A DNA stretch of 64,000 nucleotides from Trueperella pecoris (GCF_014926385.1 NZ_CP053291.1:1178001-1242000), one strand, 5' to 3'; counted from the stretch's first letter, positions 8,475 through 16,745 are shown. Made by a program: numbers and translations. The notes: generated by a model not told the origin, from the letters alone.

Positions 8475-9524
8475 CTACTTGCCCACGCGTAAACGAGTGC
8501 GTAATAAGATAAAGAAGGTCGGGCCGCCAACTAAGGCGGTGAAAATACCGATAGGAAGGTCCGCAAACGGGATAAGTGTGCGTGCCGCAAGATCCGAAAT
8601 CGTAATCAGCACCGCCCCAGCGAACATAGAGGCTGGAATCAGATACCGATTGCGAGGCCCCAATGCCAAGCGCATGACATGAGGAACGATCAGTCCTACG
8701 AATGCGATAACTCCAGCGTGAGAGACTGCTGCAGCTGTCAGCAAAGTGGATAGCAAAATGGCAACTAGTCGTAACCTGCCAACGTTGACGCCTACGTGAC
8801 CGGCTGCCTGCTCACCCAGCGATAGAGTATCTAACTTCTCCGCTAATGTATGGGCACAAACAATTCCACTAACAACAATCACTGCGACGATCCACACATG
8901 CTTCCACACCGTGCCGTTGAGTGATCCCATTTGCCAAAAAACGATATGGTCGCGAACCGTAACCGGGGCGAGATACGTTGCTATTGACGCCAATGCAGTA
9001 CACACCGCGGTGACGGCAATACCGGTTAAAACTAAAACGATCACGTCAGCTTTGCCGCCATTTCTCGCCAAAATATAAACCAGTGTTGCTGCACCTAACC
9101 CAGACAAAAACGCAGCCATCGGCACCGAAAAACCGCCCAATGCGTGTGGCGCATAGACCAAAGCCAAAGCAGCCCCCACAGACGCTCCCGAAGACACTCC
9201 GATGATTCCTGGTTCTGCCAGTGGGTTAGAAAACACCGCCTGCATGAGTGCGCCTGCGACTGCGAGCCCAGCCCCGACGAGTATTCCCAACATTATCCGA
9301 GGAAAACGTATGTTCCACAACGTTGAAAAAGCTGTTGGATCATCCGGATAAGAGGTAAGACTGAGGGGCCCCAATATCGAGCGGTAAACGTCGCCGACGC
9401 TCACGTGGTACTGACCGAGCAGCGCAGAAACTAGAGTTGATACAAAAAGGACAACAATGACACTGATGAATACGACAAGAATCCGAAGACGGCGTCGGGC
9501 AGAAGAAACAGTATTTACTTTCAT
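8475..9524 (-). CDS. hmuU: haem ABC transporter permease HmuU (FecCD family)
   Basis: A 349-residue polytopic inner-membrane protein of the FecCD/BtuC family. The N-terminal basic segment is followed by about ten hydrophobic helices. Family hallmarks include NPLAEPGIIGVSSGA (the G-I-x-S-G-A stretch), SLGEQAAGHVGVNV (the cytoplasmic coupling-helix region) and GLIVPHVMRL. It forms the haem channel with HmuV and receives haem from HmuT. Its ATG is 12 nt downstream of the hmuT stop and hmuV follows 26 nt after its own stop, a tight operon. Confidence 0.92.
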   Translation of the reverse strand: MKVNTVSSARRRLRILVVFISVIVVLFVSTLVSALLGQYHVSVGDVYRSILGPLSLTSYPDDPTAFSTLWNIRFPRIMLGILVGAGLAVAGALMQAVFSNPLAEPGIIGVSSGASVGAALALVYAPHALGGFSVPMAAFLSGLGAATLVYILARNGGKADVIVLVLTGIAVTAVCTALASIATYLAPVTVRDHIVFWQMGSLNGTVWKHVWIVAVIVVSGIVCAHTLAEKLDTLSLGEQAAGHVGVNVGRLRLVAILLSTLLTAAAVSHAGVIAFVGLIVPHVMRLALGPRNRYLIPASMFAGAVLITISDLAARTLIPFADLPIGIFTALVGGPTFFILLRTRLRVGK

Positions 9525-9536
9525 TCGCTTATACGT

Positions 9537-10622
9537 TTACTCAGAGACACCGTAGAGTGCTCGTGCGACGGCCAACAATGTCTGGGCAGTTTGTGGACCG
9601 AAAGACAACGATAAACCATCTGGGATTGCGATAACGCGCTGATTCTGTCCGGCTCGTGTTTGGGCGACGCCTGGGCGGGCGAGCAAGCCCTGAAGACCAT
9701 CAGTCGATTCAAGACCACCGCTCATCGTAAATATGACTTCGGGATTCAGCTTTGCCAAGGCTTCGGCATTTGCTGGCGTGACTCCGTTAATGCCTTGTTC
9801 AGTGGCGAGGTCCTTTGCTCCTACAGCACGTATAAGTGCGGTGGCTCCCTCTTTCTGTCCGAGGATGAAGAAGACACCCCCTGTACCACGCACGTACAAA
9901 AATGCGCCCTCAATCGGCTCAGCTGGAACCCATGTTTTGATTTTCTCTAATGCTTCCTGGGTTTCTTTTTCAGTTCGCTGAGCTAGAGCACGACCAGCGT
10001 CCTCAGAGCCGAGAGCTTGCGCTACAGATGTTATCAGCGCCGTATTCTTATCAATTCCACGCGCGGGATCTACAAAGACGACTGGTATTCCTGCAGCTTT
10101 GAGCTGGTCCACGGCCTCCGTCGGACCAATGCTTCGATCCATAATGATGACGGATGGTTTTAATCCAAGAATGGCTTCAACATTGAGGGTATGCCCGTTT
10201 TGGGTGACAACGGGCACGTGTGCAAGTTGCTTTTCAGTCGACGATACCGTTCGGCCTACGATGCTGTTGCCATATCCGAGTGCGATGACCGTTCTGGTCA
10301 ACGTCCCTTCCAAATCCATGGCCAAGATTCTTGAAGTGTCTGAAACAGTGACCTTATTTCCCTCAAAATCAGTGACCGACACTGGCAGGGTCTGTGGAAA
10401 CTTTTCTTTCAGAGGTTCGGGGTCTGCGATGTCGGGAACAACGGTCAGTCCCTTGAGCTGATGCGGGTTGGGTAGGGCTACCGTATTTGTGTGTGGGCTT
10501 TCAATCGTTTCAGGATGTGCCTTACTCGATATCGCATCTTGGCTCTGAGGATGCTGCGGTACTGAGCATCCAGCTATTGCGATTGCGAAGACCAGCATTA
10601 ACACAAATTTTTTGGACTTCAT
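9537..10622 (-). CDS. hmuT: haem-binding lipoprotein HmuT
   Basis: A 361-residue periplasmic-binding-type lipoprotein with lipobox IAGC (Cys19), so it is anchored to the outer face of the membrane. The two-lobed fold is indicated by EGTLTRTVIALGYGNSIVGRT, then VEAILGLKPSVIIMD and FLYVRGTGGVFFILG in the second lobe. This pattern is typical of haem and cobalamin binding proteins such as HmuT and BtuF. It would take haem from the wall-anchored HtaA/LRR protein and deliver it to HmuUV. A GAGG ribosome-binding site lies about 4 nt before the ATG, and a strong hairpin sits between it and htaA. Confidence 0.9.
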   Translation of the reverse strand: MKSKKFVLMLVFAIAIAGCSVPQHPQSQDAISSKAHPETIESPHTNTVALPNPHQLKGLTVVPDIADPEPLKEKFPQTLPVSVTDFEGNKVTVSDTSRILAMDLEGTLTRTVIALGYGNSIVGRTVSSTEKQLAHVPVVTQNGHTLNVEAILGLKPSVIIMDRSIGPTEAVDQLKAAGIPVVFVDPARGIDKNTALITSVAQALGSEDAGRALAQRTEKETQEALEKIKTWVPAEPIEGAFLYVRGTGGVFFILGQKEGATALIRAVGAKDLATEQGINGVTPANAEALAKLNPEVIFTMSGGLESTDGLQGLLARPGVAQTRAGQNQRVIAIPDGLSLSFGPQTAQTLLAVARALYGVSE

Positions 10623-10641
10623 CTTTCCTCACATCAAGGTT

Positions 10642-10675
10642 GGTGCGGAGCGCAACGTATGTTACGCTCCGCACC
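10642..10675 (-). promoter_or_regulatory. intercistronic hairpin between htaA-like gene and hmuT
   Basis: Perfect 11-bp arms GGTGCGGAGCG/CGCTCCGCACC with inner AAC/GTT pairing around GTAT. There is no T-run on the minus strand, so it is more likely a processing or mRNA-stability element, or a weak attenuator, than a full terminator. Confidence 0.6.
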
Positions 10676-10733
10676 CGATTTTCAAATTGACTTGGCTTTA
10701 TGCCATCACCATAGGCGATTCATCGCATATGGA

Positions 10734-13700
10734 TCATTCTTTGATTGCACTATCGAGTTCACGACGACGAGATACAACCAATCCCGTACCTACGACCAGC
10801 ATCGTGAGCGCGGCAAGAATGATTGCCGGCAATTCGGCTCCGGTATGAGCCAGCTTCTTGCCGAACGCGTCAAACTCAACGAGCTCGCCAGTCTTAGGAT
10901 CACAGGATGTCGCTGGGACGAGAGTCGCCGTACCAGATAGAGGAGCAAGCGCTTCACCAGCCTTGTAGAAACCGGCGAAGGCCTTAGCGCCAGCTGCCGT
11001 GAGAGTCACGGACGAAGCACTGAAACTCAACGCCTTGTCGGTTGCAGAGAGTTTGTTGATTGCAGCATTAGCGAAGTGAACACGACCAAGGTCGAACTTG
11101 TTTCCGCTCATATCTGATCCGACGACGTTCATGTACAGCGCCCCGGTGTTGCCCTTGATCTCCAAAGACGGACGTGAGATCGTCAAATCAAGAACTCCGT
11201 CGTGCCCGGTGAAATGAACAGATCCACTGTAGTAGACAGTTCCAGCCTTGGTTTGTGTGTTGAAAGTGCCACCGGAGGCGGGGAAATTGAAGTTGCTTCC
11301 ATCCCAGCTGGCTCCATTCAGATCCCACTTACCGTGTGCGATTGCGCCACGGATATACGTGGTGAAGGACGAACGTAGTCCCCAATTTAGGGTTCCTTGT
11401 GTAATGCGCTTCTTGTGGGGATCAACCACGCACTGCTTGGCCGTCGTCTTACCCCCAGCAGTGTTGTCCCCCTTCGGGGCCTCTGCGCGCGAAGTGTTGG
11501 TGTCTGCCTTGTCCTTCGGCGCCGACTGCTCGTCTTTCTTAGACTTGTCTGCATCGTTTGCCTTAACGGCGGTGGCAGAAATGGTAATCGGATCCAGTTC
11601 TTGGCCTACCTGGTAGAAGTTTGCAAAGCTATTTGCGCCTTCTGCAGTGAGTTTGACAGTGTTGAAACGGATCGTCTGATCACCATTCGATCCGGAGATT
11701 TCCGGCTCACCCAATGTTGCCAGTGTGACACGCTTGGTAACGATCTTCGACTTGTCCATCGTGATCTTCCCGGCCAGCACATCAGCAATCTTGGATTTAT
11801 CAAATGGGTTGACGGCGACTGTCACGACCAGCTCCCACCCAGAATTACCCTTGTGAACGGTGGGCTGCTCGATCGCAAGATCGAGGAGGCCGTGGTGCGC
11901 AGTGAAATGAACCTTTCCGGCAAAGTCGAGGTTCTCGAATTTATCTACGGTGAATTGCTTCGGATCCTTCAGCGGGAACGTGAAAGTCCCTGTTGCACCA
12001 TCAGAAAGATCCCACTTGCCTTGAGCGAAATCACCTGAGACATAGTTACGGAAGCTTTCTTTGAGACCCCAGTTCAGCCCAATCATGCGGTCAGTCTTAG
12101 ACTCAGTACCAGCGGGAGCCTGCTCTTTCTTGGCGTCCGGTTTCGCAGCATTACGCTTGGCCTGCTGGTCTGCGATTTCCTTTTCAGACTTCAGGTAAGT
12201 GGCTTTGAGAGCCTCAGCCTTTTTGACGAGCTCCTGAAGACCTTTCTCACGATCAGCCGTCGACTTTTCGTCGTGAGGCTTAGCCTTTAGTTCGACTTTT
12301 TCCAGTGGCTCCCCGTTATCGTTGAGCTTCGGGAAATTTCGGATGATTTGTTTATATTCCTCCAGCGGCTTCCATGTTGTAAAGGGGTTGCCGGTGACGT
12401 CGAGTGACTCCAGTTTTTTAAGAAGCGGACCATCAACGAGCTGCGTCGCATCCGTAAGCTTGTTCCCCTTCAGATTCAGTTTTTCGACAACTTTTTCTGA
12501 CTTTGCCAGAGTACCAAGATCTGAAATCTGGTTGAAGGAAAGATCTGCTTCGAGAGCAACAGGCGCGACATCCTTGTACTTGCTCAGATCGCTAATCTTG
12601 TTATGCGAAAGCGTAAGGGTATCCAGCGCACCGTCAAGCTTTGCTTGCACTGGAAGCTGGGTTATATCCGAAATGAGATTGTAATCGAGCTCGAGCCTGT
12701 ACAGCTTAGGCATGTTCTGCACCGCAGAGATATCCTTCAACAAATTATGTTGCGCTTTGAGCTCTTCAACATTTTTCAACCCTTTTAAGCTGTGAAGATC
12801 CGTCAGATAATTACTACGGACATCGATTCGAGCAAGCTTGTGTGCTTGGGCAAGAGGAGAAAGATCCGTGATCTCGTTGCGGAAGAAATTGACCGACTCC
12901 AAGTTAATTGCGTATTGGAGGCCTTCCAAACTCTTGATATTGTGCACCTGACAGTTTAATACCCGAACTCCCTCGAGGTCAGTGTTAGTGATTGGCATCT
13001 CGCTCTTGATGTCGAACTGCTCGTGAATACACTTCCTAAGGCCCTCGTCAGGCAAGCGAACTTCTTTTGTGGGATTTCCGCTGTAGGCAGGTCCTGGTTT
13101 CGCCGTTGGATCAGGGAACACCTTAGGGAAAATCTTCCACAAGACTGGCTGTGGCGCTTTTTGGCCCTTCTTCAACGGCACAGTTGCCACGAAAGGAGCT
13201 CCTTCTTCTCCCTTATAGAAACCGACCAAAGAGCTTACTTTGTCATTTAGGATCGTTTTAGCCGAAGAAATGACCGCGTAGTCTCCACGATCTTCTATTT
13301 TCAGATCTTCAAGGCTAGCAACCGCAGTTTGTTTGAACTCAACGACGCCGGCCTTCGCCATGGTTCCCTTGGTGTAGCCGTCGACAAGGATTTGCTTCTT
13401 CTCGAAATCAATTGTCGGATTAGCGATCCACACATCAAGTATGCCGCCGTACTTACGCCAAGACACTTTGCCATCGAAATGGAGCTGGCCCTTTGCACCG
13501 CCGAGGTCTAGCTTCTGCCCGGCTCGCGCCTTCCACATGAGATGCGACTTGGGCTCGAGAAGCTGTACACCTCCCTCTAACCGTTCGCCTTCTTCGACAC
13601 CTTTCTCCCACGATGTGCCCACGTATTCACGGAAAGAACGACGAAAATCCCAATTTGCATAGGTATCAGCAACTTCGACTTCTTTATTCTGGGCTTTGGA

Positions 13701-13808
13701 CACCGGCTGCCCTACCTTGTCGGCAGCAAAAGCCGGAACGCAGCTACCTGCAACCAAGCTCAATGCAAGGGTTGCGGCTGCCGCTATTCGTTTCATGGGT
13801 CCCCCCAT
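10734..13808 (-). CDS. sortase-anchored haem-receptor protein with HtaA and leucine-rich-repeat domains
   Basis: A 1024-residue cell-wall protein. The ATG at 13808 has AGGAGG 7 nt upstream; the signal peptide ends near PAFA-AD (28/29). Three HtaA-like modules (about 50-215, 600-760, 825-965) each begin with a SFxxY(V/I) motif (RRSFREYV with Tyr62, KESFRNYV, RSSFTTYI). Modules 2 and 3 contain HFTAHHG and HFTGHDG. Module 1 has SWRKYGG at this place and so lacks the conserved His. Residues about 285-500 are about nine 21-23-residue leucine-rich repeats of internalin type (ITDLSPL, LTDLHSL, ISDITQL). A Lys/Glu linker follows. The C-terminus is LAHTG (986-990), a hydrophobic helix and RRR. It heads the hmuTUV operon behind a DtxR-like site. 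Haem binding is family knowledge; LRR function is unknown. Confidence 0.9.
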   Translation of the reverse strand: MGGPMKRIAAAATLALSLVAGSCVPAFAADKVGQPVSKAQNKEVEVADTYANWDFRRSFREYVGTSWEKGVEEGERLEGGVQLLEPKSHLMWKARAGQKLDLGGAKGQLHFDGKVSWRKYGGILDVWIANPTIDFEKKQILVDGYTKGTMAKAGVVEFKQTAVASLEDLKIEDRGDYAVISSAKTILNDKVSSLVGFYKGEEGAPFVATVPLKKGQKAPQPVLWKIFPKVFPDPTAKPGPAYSGNPTKEVRLPDEGLRKCIHEQFDIKSEMPITNTDLEGVRVLNCQVHNIKSLEGLQYAINLESVNFFRNEITDLSPLAQAHKLARIDVRSNYLTDLHSLKGLKNVEELKAQHNLLKDISAVQNMPKLYRLELDYNLISDITQLPVQAKLDGALDTLTLSHNKISDLSKYKDVAPVALEADLSFNQISDLGTLAKSEKVVEKLNLKGNKLTDATQLVDGPLLKKLESLDVTGNPFTTWKPLEEYKQIIRNFPKLNDNGEPLEKVELKAKPHDEKSTADREKGLQELVKKAEALKATYLKSEKEIADQQAKRNAAKPDAKKEQAPAGTESKTDRMIGLNWGLKESFRNYVSGDFAQGKWDLSDGATGTFTFPLKDPKQFTVDKFENLDFAGKVHFTAHHGLLDLAIEQPTVHKGNSGWELVVTVAVNPFDKSKIADVLAGKITMDKSKIVTKRVTLATLGEPEISGSNGDQTIRFNTVKLTAEGANSFANFYQVGQELDPITISATAVKANDADKSKKDEQSAPKDKADTNTSRAEAPKGDNTAGGKTTAKQCVVDPHKKRITQGTLNWGLRSSFTTYIRGAIAHGKWDLNGASWDGSNFNFPASGGTFNTQTKAGTVYYSGSVHFTGHDGVLDLTISRPSLEIKGNTGALYMNVVGSDMSGNKFDLGRVHFANAAINKLSATDKALSFSASSVTLTAAGAKAFAGFYKAGEALAPLSGTATLVPATSCDPKTGELVEFDAFGKKLAHTGAELPAIILAALTMLVVGTGLVVSRRRELDSAIKE

Positions 13809-13848
13809 AGATTTTCCTCCTAGACGAAAGGAACGATTTAGAACCTCT

Positions 13849-13881
13849 AGTTAGGCCACCCTTAGTAAGGGCGCCCTAACT
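13849..13881. promoter_or_regulatory. 33-bp palindrome, candidate DtxR/IdeR-type iron operator
   Basis: Near-perfect palindrome centred on 13865. Its half-site reads AGTTAGG, two mismatched positions, then CCCTTA, with mismatches only at half-site positions 8 and 10 and the central base. Each half contains TTAGG-N4-CCTTA, which resembles the DtxR box TTAGGTTAGCCTAACCTAA. It lies 41 nt upstream of the haem-receptor ATG, so iron-dependent repression of the haem operon is the natural inference. Confidence 0.65.
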
Positions 13882-14331
13882 CCTCAATGTTCACAGATAA
13901 CCCCAGGTGAGCACTAGGACGAAGGGTGTATATGTGCTACATACCACAACGTCACACCAAAGATCCACACCCACCCCAAAAACAAGCCGGCATCGCGACA
14001 CATTGAAGCGTAAACACCCACGTTACGCTACACCGACTCTTTTTAGCTTTCGTTTGCCTGCCTGATCAGCATACTTAGCGCGACACGATCAACACTACAC
14101 GTAATTCTTTTGCGACACTTAGTCACCTAAATGCCAAATAGAATACGGTGAACACCCGTGATTGACGTCTCCCTCTCCCAAGATACCTACGAGCTAGTTT
14201 GAGGATTTTATAAGGTGCGGTATTTCGAGGCTTTTGAGCTGCGGCGGGCCCAGAGACGGCTTGGCTGATTTCGCTCTCCAACAGTTCTATTTATGCCGTA
14301 CTCTCCCAGGCGGCTTTCCCAAAACCGCATG

Positions 14332-14401
14332 AAGGTGTTTGGCGCTGTATTAATGTGCAACGGATCAATACAGCGCCAAACACCTTAATATAGCGCGCGC
14401 T
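14332..14401 (+). repeat. intergenic repeat family, copy B, with perfect 20-bp inverted repeat
   Basis: AAGGTGTTTGGCGCTGTATT at 14332-14351 is the exact reverse complement of 14367-14386, with a 15-nt loop. The right arm continues into TTAATATAGCGCGCGC, giving the ACAGCGCC...TTAAT arrangement shared with copies A and C. Confidence 0.75.
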
Positions 14402-14749
14402 GACGGCAGCCGCTGGGACTGCGCGGGCGCAAGCGCGGGCCCGTCCGACCATTCCCAAGCCCCAGCAACCAACAACCCCGGAATCGCCCACAAACCGCCA
14501 AGCTGACTCACACGAGGCTGACAGTCGTCGCTATACCGAAAATTGACGACAATGCCACCCCACAAATCGCACACGCGCTAATAGACCGGATTGGGAAATA
14601 TTGTTATTGTCACGGGCAAATCAAGCCAAAGCGATGCGCTCAACAAAGACGTTGCATGACGTGCACGAGCACGAATTAAACGTCGCCAAGAGCGTTGACT
14701 ACGGCAAGCAAGGCAGCAACATCCACTGCCAACACGAAGAGGAGATGAG

Positions 14750-14823
14750 TGCCCCCACCAGGACTTGAACCCGGGACCAAAGAATTATGAGTTCCCTGCT
14801 CTAACCATCTGAGCTATGGGGGC
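14750..14823 (-). tRNA. tRNA with CAT anticodon (elongator Met or Ile2)
   Basis: The acceptor stem GCCCCCA pairs with TGGGGGC, the D arm is AGCTC...GAGC, and the anticodon loop CTCATAA gives CAT. The T loop is TTCAAGT and the discriminator is A. CCA is not encoded, unlike in tRNA-Asn. The variable and T-loop features (TGGTC, TTCAAGT) resemble lysidine-modified tRNA-Ile2 of other bacteria, so elongator Met and Ile2 cannot be separated here. The lower anticodon stem has two G-U pairs. Confidence 0.9.
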
Positions 14824-14852
14824 TTGCGCGATTAGTGTACCAGCGCAGGGCA

Positions 14853-15716
14853 CTAAAATGACATTCCATTCGACGGCAATACCGAACCAAATGGATTGGC
14901 TGCACGGAAAGTACACACCTGACACAACTCACCATCGCTGGCTGGGTGACGAGCCCCACACCGTCCGCATCGCTTACTTTCCACGATGCCGATCCGGCGG
15001 CGCGGCTCGTCAAGCAGATCCGCGAGCCTCGTCGGGCCCTGCACCCACATTGCGTCCACCGGGCATAGGCGGACACACGCCTGCTCGCCTCGGCAGCTGT
15101 CGGCAGATTGCCAGAGAACCGACCCACCGGCGTCGTGAACGAGTTCGAGCGCGGAGTGGGGACACGCCTGGACGCATACACCGCAGGCGGTGCAGCCCGT
15201 GGTAGCCAGCTGGACACCGCCGAGTTTCGATTCGATTCCCTCACCGCGGCGAATCAGGCCGCGGGCGGTGAGAAGCTCGATCGAGGCGAGCGTTCGCGCC
15301 GTGTCGTCAGCCTTGAGCGAGTACGGCGGGGTGTCGCGCAGACCAAGGCCAAGGAGCACTCGGCGAGGAATCGTCACGTGACCGAGGCGCAGCGGTTCAG
15401 GTCCGGTAAGGAGGGGCCTCTTGCGCGGTCCGAGAAAGTCAACCAGACTGGGCGTCAGCGACTGCCATCGCTTGACCTGGGCATATACCTCGTTGCCGGC
15501 GCGGCTACAGGGTGCTACGGCGACGCGTTCTATCCCCAGCGCAAGGAGCTGTGCAACGACGCCGATCGAGGCACCGTCCAAACATCCCCGCCACACAACC
15601 GCCTGACGGCGCCTGCCCAGGCGCGGTACGGGTGTGTGTTCGCAACACAGTACAACCTCAGAAGGAAGATCGTGTGCATGCAGCCAACGCAGCAGTGCCG
15701 AGACGTCGTCACTCAT
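14853..15716 (-). CDS. 4Fe-4S ferredoxin-like protein in Tat/TorD cluster
   Basis: A 287-residue cytoplasmic protein. The ATG at 15716 overlaps the torD-like stop by 8 bp and was preferred to the in-frame start at 15755. The N-terminal domain has Cys at 24, 25, 45 and 70 in a Rossmann-like context (LCCEH, WRGCLDG, VAPCSRAGN), loosely resembling MvhD-type iron-sulphur domains. The C-terminal part has CTACGVCVQACP (from about 173), CRGEQACVRLCP (about 205-217) and a CGRCG...CQVC pair (about 250-268). It is therefore expected to carry at least two clusters. Its place behind a TorD chaperone suggests electron delivery to, or maturation of, a molybdoenzyme not encoded in the window. Confidence 0.75.
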   Translation of the reverse strand: MSDDVSALLRWLHAHDLPSEVVLCCEHTPVPRLGRRRQAVVWRGCLDGASIGVVAQLLALGIERVAVAPCSRAGNEVYAQVKRWQSLTPSLVDFLGPRKRPLLTGPEPLRLGHVTIPRRVLLGLGLRDTPPYSLKADDTARTLASIELLTARGLIRRGEGIESKLGGVQLATTGCTACGVCVQACPHSALELVHDAGGSVLWQSADSCRGEQACVRLCPVDAMWVQGPTRLADLLDEPRRRIGIVESKRCGRCGARHPASDGELCQVCTFRAANPFGSVLPSNGMSF

Positions 15717-16335
15717 GGCCGGCCGTGAATTCCTCAAGGTTGGCCAGCGTGGCACGCGTCAGCTGTACCAGAGCACGGATCACGCTCGTCGCGTTCTCTT
15801 CGAGGCAGCCCAGCAGGTCTGAGATGAAACGATCGAGGTGCCCCTCCCGGAAATGCCACACCTGCTCGAGTCCGGAATCTTCCTGAGTGCCAAGCACGAG
15901 ATGTGCCAGAAAGCCTAACTCCACGGCGACGTGATCGCGTGGGAGCGTTGCCATCTTGGGTGACGAGTATCCCTCTTCCCGATACGAGCGTGCGAGTTCC
16001 TGAGACAGCGGCAATGGATCGACACCAAGGTAGTGTGACTCAGCCATCGGCACAATTCCTCCTGGGCCGATCAGCGTAGCAAACTCGGACTTGAGGCAGC
16101 CCATATCACTCGCCTTGCCCATCTGGGCCAACGCCTCGAGGGATGCTTCATCACGCACCGGCCACGTGGCGGCCATCGCCGGATCGACGAAACGTGCCAC
16201 GACGTCCTGGCTCGGGGCCTCAGCATACAAACGGGCAAGCGCGAATAGAGCCGTGGCTAGCTGAACCCCGCGCAACTTTGATGCGGGAAGGTTGTCCTGC
16301 CACGACGTCGTCTCCATGTCTCCTGTCAAAGTCAT
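15709..16335 (-). CDS. TorD/DmsD-family molybdoenzyme chaperone
   Basis: A 208-residue, mostly helical protein with the family signature DHVAVELGFLAHLVLG in its second half, preceded by the HYLGVDPLPLSQELARSYREEG region. TorD-type chaperones bind the Tat signal of molybdopterin oxidoreductases and hold them until cofactor insertion. It is divergent from tatB-tatA-tatC across 67 bp and overlaps the ferredoxin-like gene, which supports that role. The start may be 16335 or the internal ATG at 16317 (METTSWQD); both have only short-spaced ribosome-binding sites. Confidence 0.8.
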   Translation of the reverse strand: MTLTGDMETTSWQDNLPASKLRGVQLATALFALARLYAEAPSQDVVARFVDPAMAATWPVRDEASLEALAQMGKASDMGCLKSEFATLIGPGGIVPMAESHYLGVDPLPLSQELARSYREEGYSSPKMATLPRDHVAVELGFLAHLVLGTQEDSGLEQVWHFREGHLDRFISDLLGCLEENATSVIRALVQLTRATLANLEEFTAGHE

Positions 16336-16390
16336 TGCTCCACTCTACAATGCCTCCCCCTCCGTCTCGGAAAATGTCACTGTAGGCGGT

Positions 16391-16396
16391 TAAGAT
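16391..16396 (+). promoter_or_regulatory. -10-like hexamer of tatB (leaderless type)
   Basis: TAAGAT ends 6 nt before the tatB ATG, with no Shine-Dalgarno sequence. Confidence 0.5.
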
Positions 16397-16402
16397 CGCC
16401 CT

Positions 16403-16708
16403 ATGGAGTTTTTCGGTATCTCAGGCGGGGAATTTATGATCATCCTCGTCGTGGCGGTGATTGTGCTCGGGCCCGAGGCGATCACTGGCGCCCTACGCGG
16501 ATTCCGAACGGTCGTGGACGCGGCGAAAAGCTTCTCTGCGCGCGTTCGCGAAGAAACGACGGCGGACCTGCACGGACTTTCGGATGTTGATCTCTCCGCA
16601 TTAGACATGCGCGGTCTCGACCCGCGGCAAGTCATCCGCGAAGCTGTCCACGAAGAAATGCAAGCGTGGGCACAGCAGACAAGCGCTCTGAACCAGAAAA
16701 AGAAATGA
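16403..16708 (+). CDS. tatB: Sec-independent protein translocase TatB-like protein
   Basis: A 101-residue membrane protein with a short N-terminus, one transmembrane helix (residues about 9-24, GEFMIILVVAVIVLGP), the GPE hinge and an amphipathic helix (ALRGFRTVVDAAKSFSARV). A longer acidic helical tail ends in KKK. This is the TatB layout, with Glu in the hinge after Gly-Pro. It binds twin-arginine precursors together with TatC. Its stop is 37 bp before tatA, so tatB-tatA-tatC form one unit. The mRNA may be leaderless. Confidence 0.88.
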   Translation: MEFFGISGGEFMIILVVAVIVLGPEAITGALRGFRTVVDAAKSFSARVREETTADLHGLSDVDLSALDMRGLDPRQVIREAVHEEMQAWAQQTSALNQKKK

Positions 16709-16745
16709 CCCATCACCACTCGGCCTGGCCGAGAAAGGAATCCTC

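Larger units (their letters stand above)
13809..14749. other. 941-bp intergenic region: operator, repeat copy B, no gene
   Basis: An AT-rich stretch without a convincing ORF. It contains the 33-bp palindrome at 13849-13881, a perfect 20-bp-arm hairpin at 14332-14386 that overlaps repeat copy B, and a small GCGTAA/TTACGC inverted repeat near 14008-14029. The rest shows nothing I can assign. Confidence 0.6.

Noticed and set aside
14291-14574. Short minus-strand frames of 66-69 residues
   Set aside because: They overlap the perfect inverted repeat, have no ribosome-binding site and show no protein-like composition.
5008-14823. Integrated element with attachment sites at the two tRNA genes
   Set aside because: No integrase, no duplicated tRNA 3' end and no phage or plasmid genes were seen; only the base composition hints at transfer.
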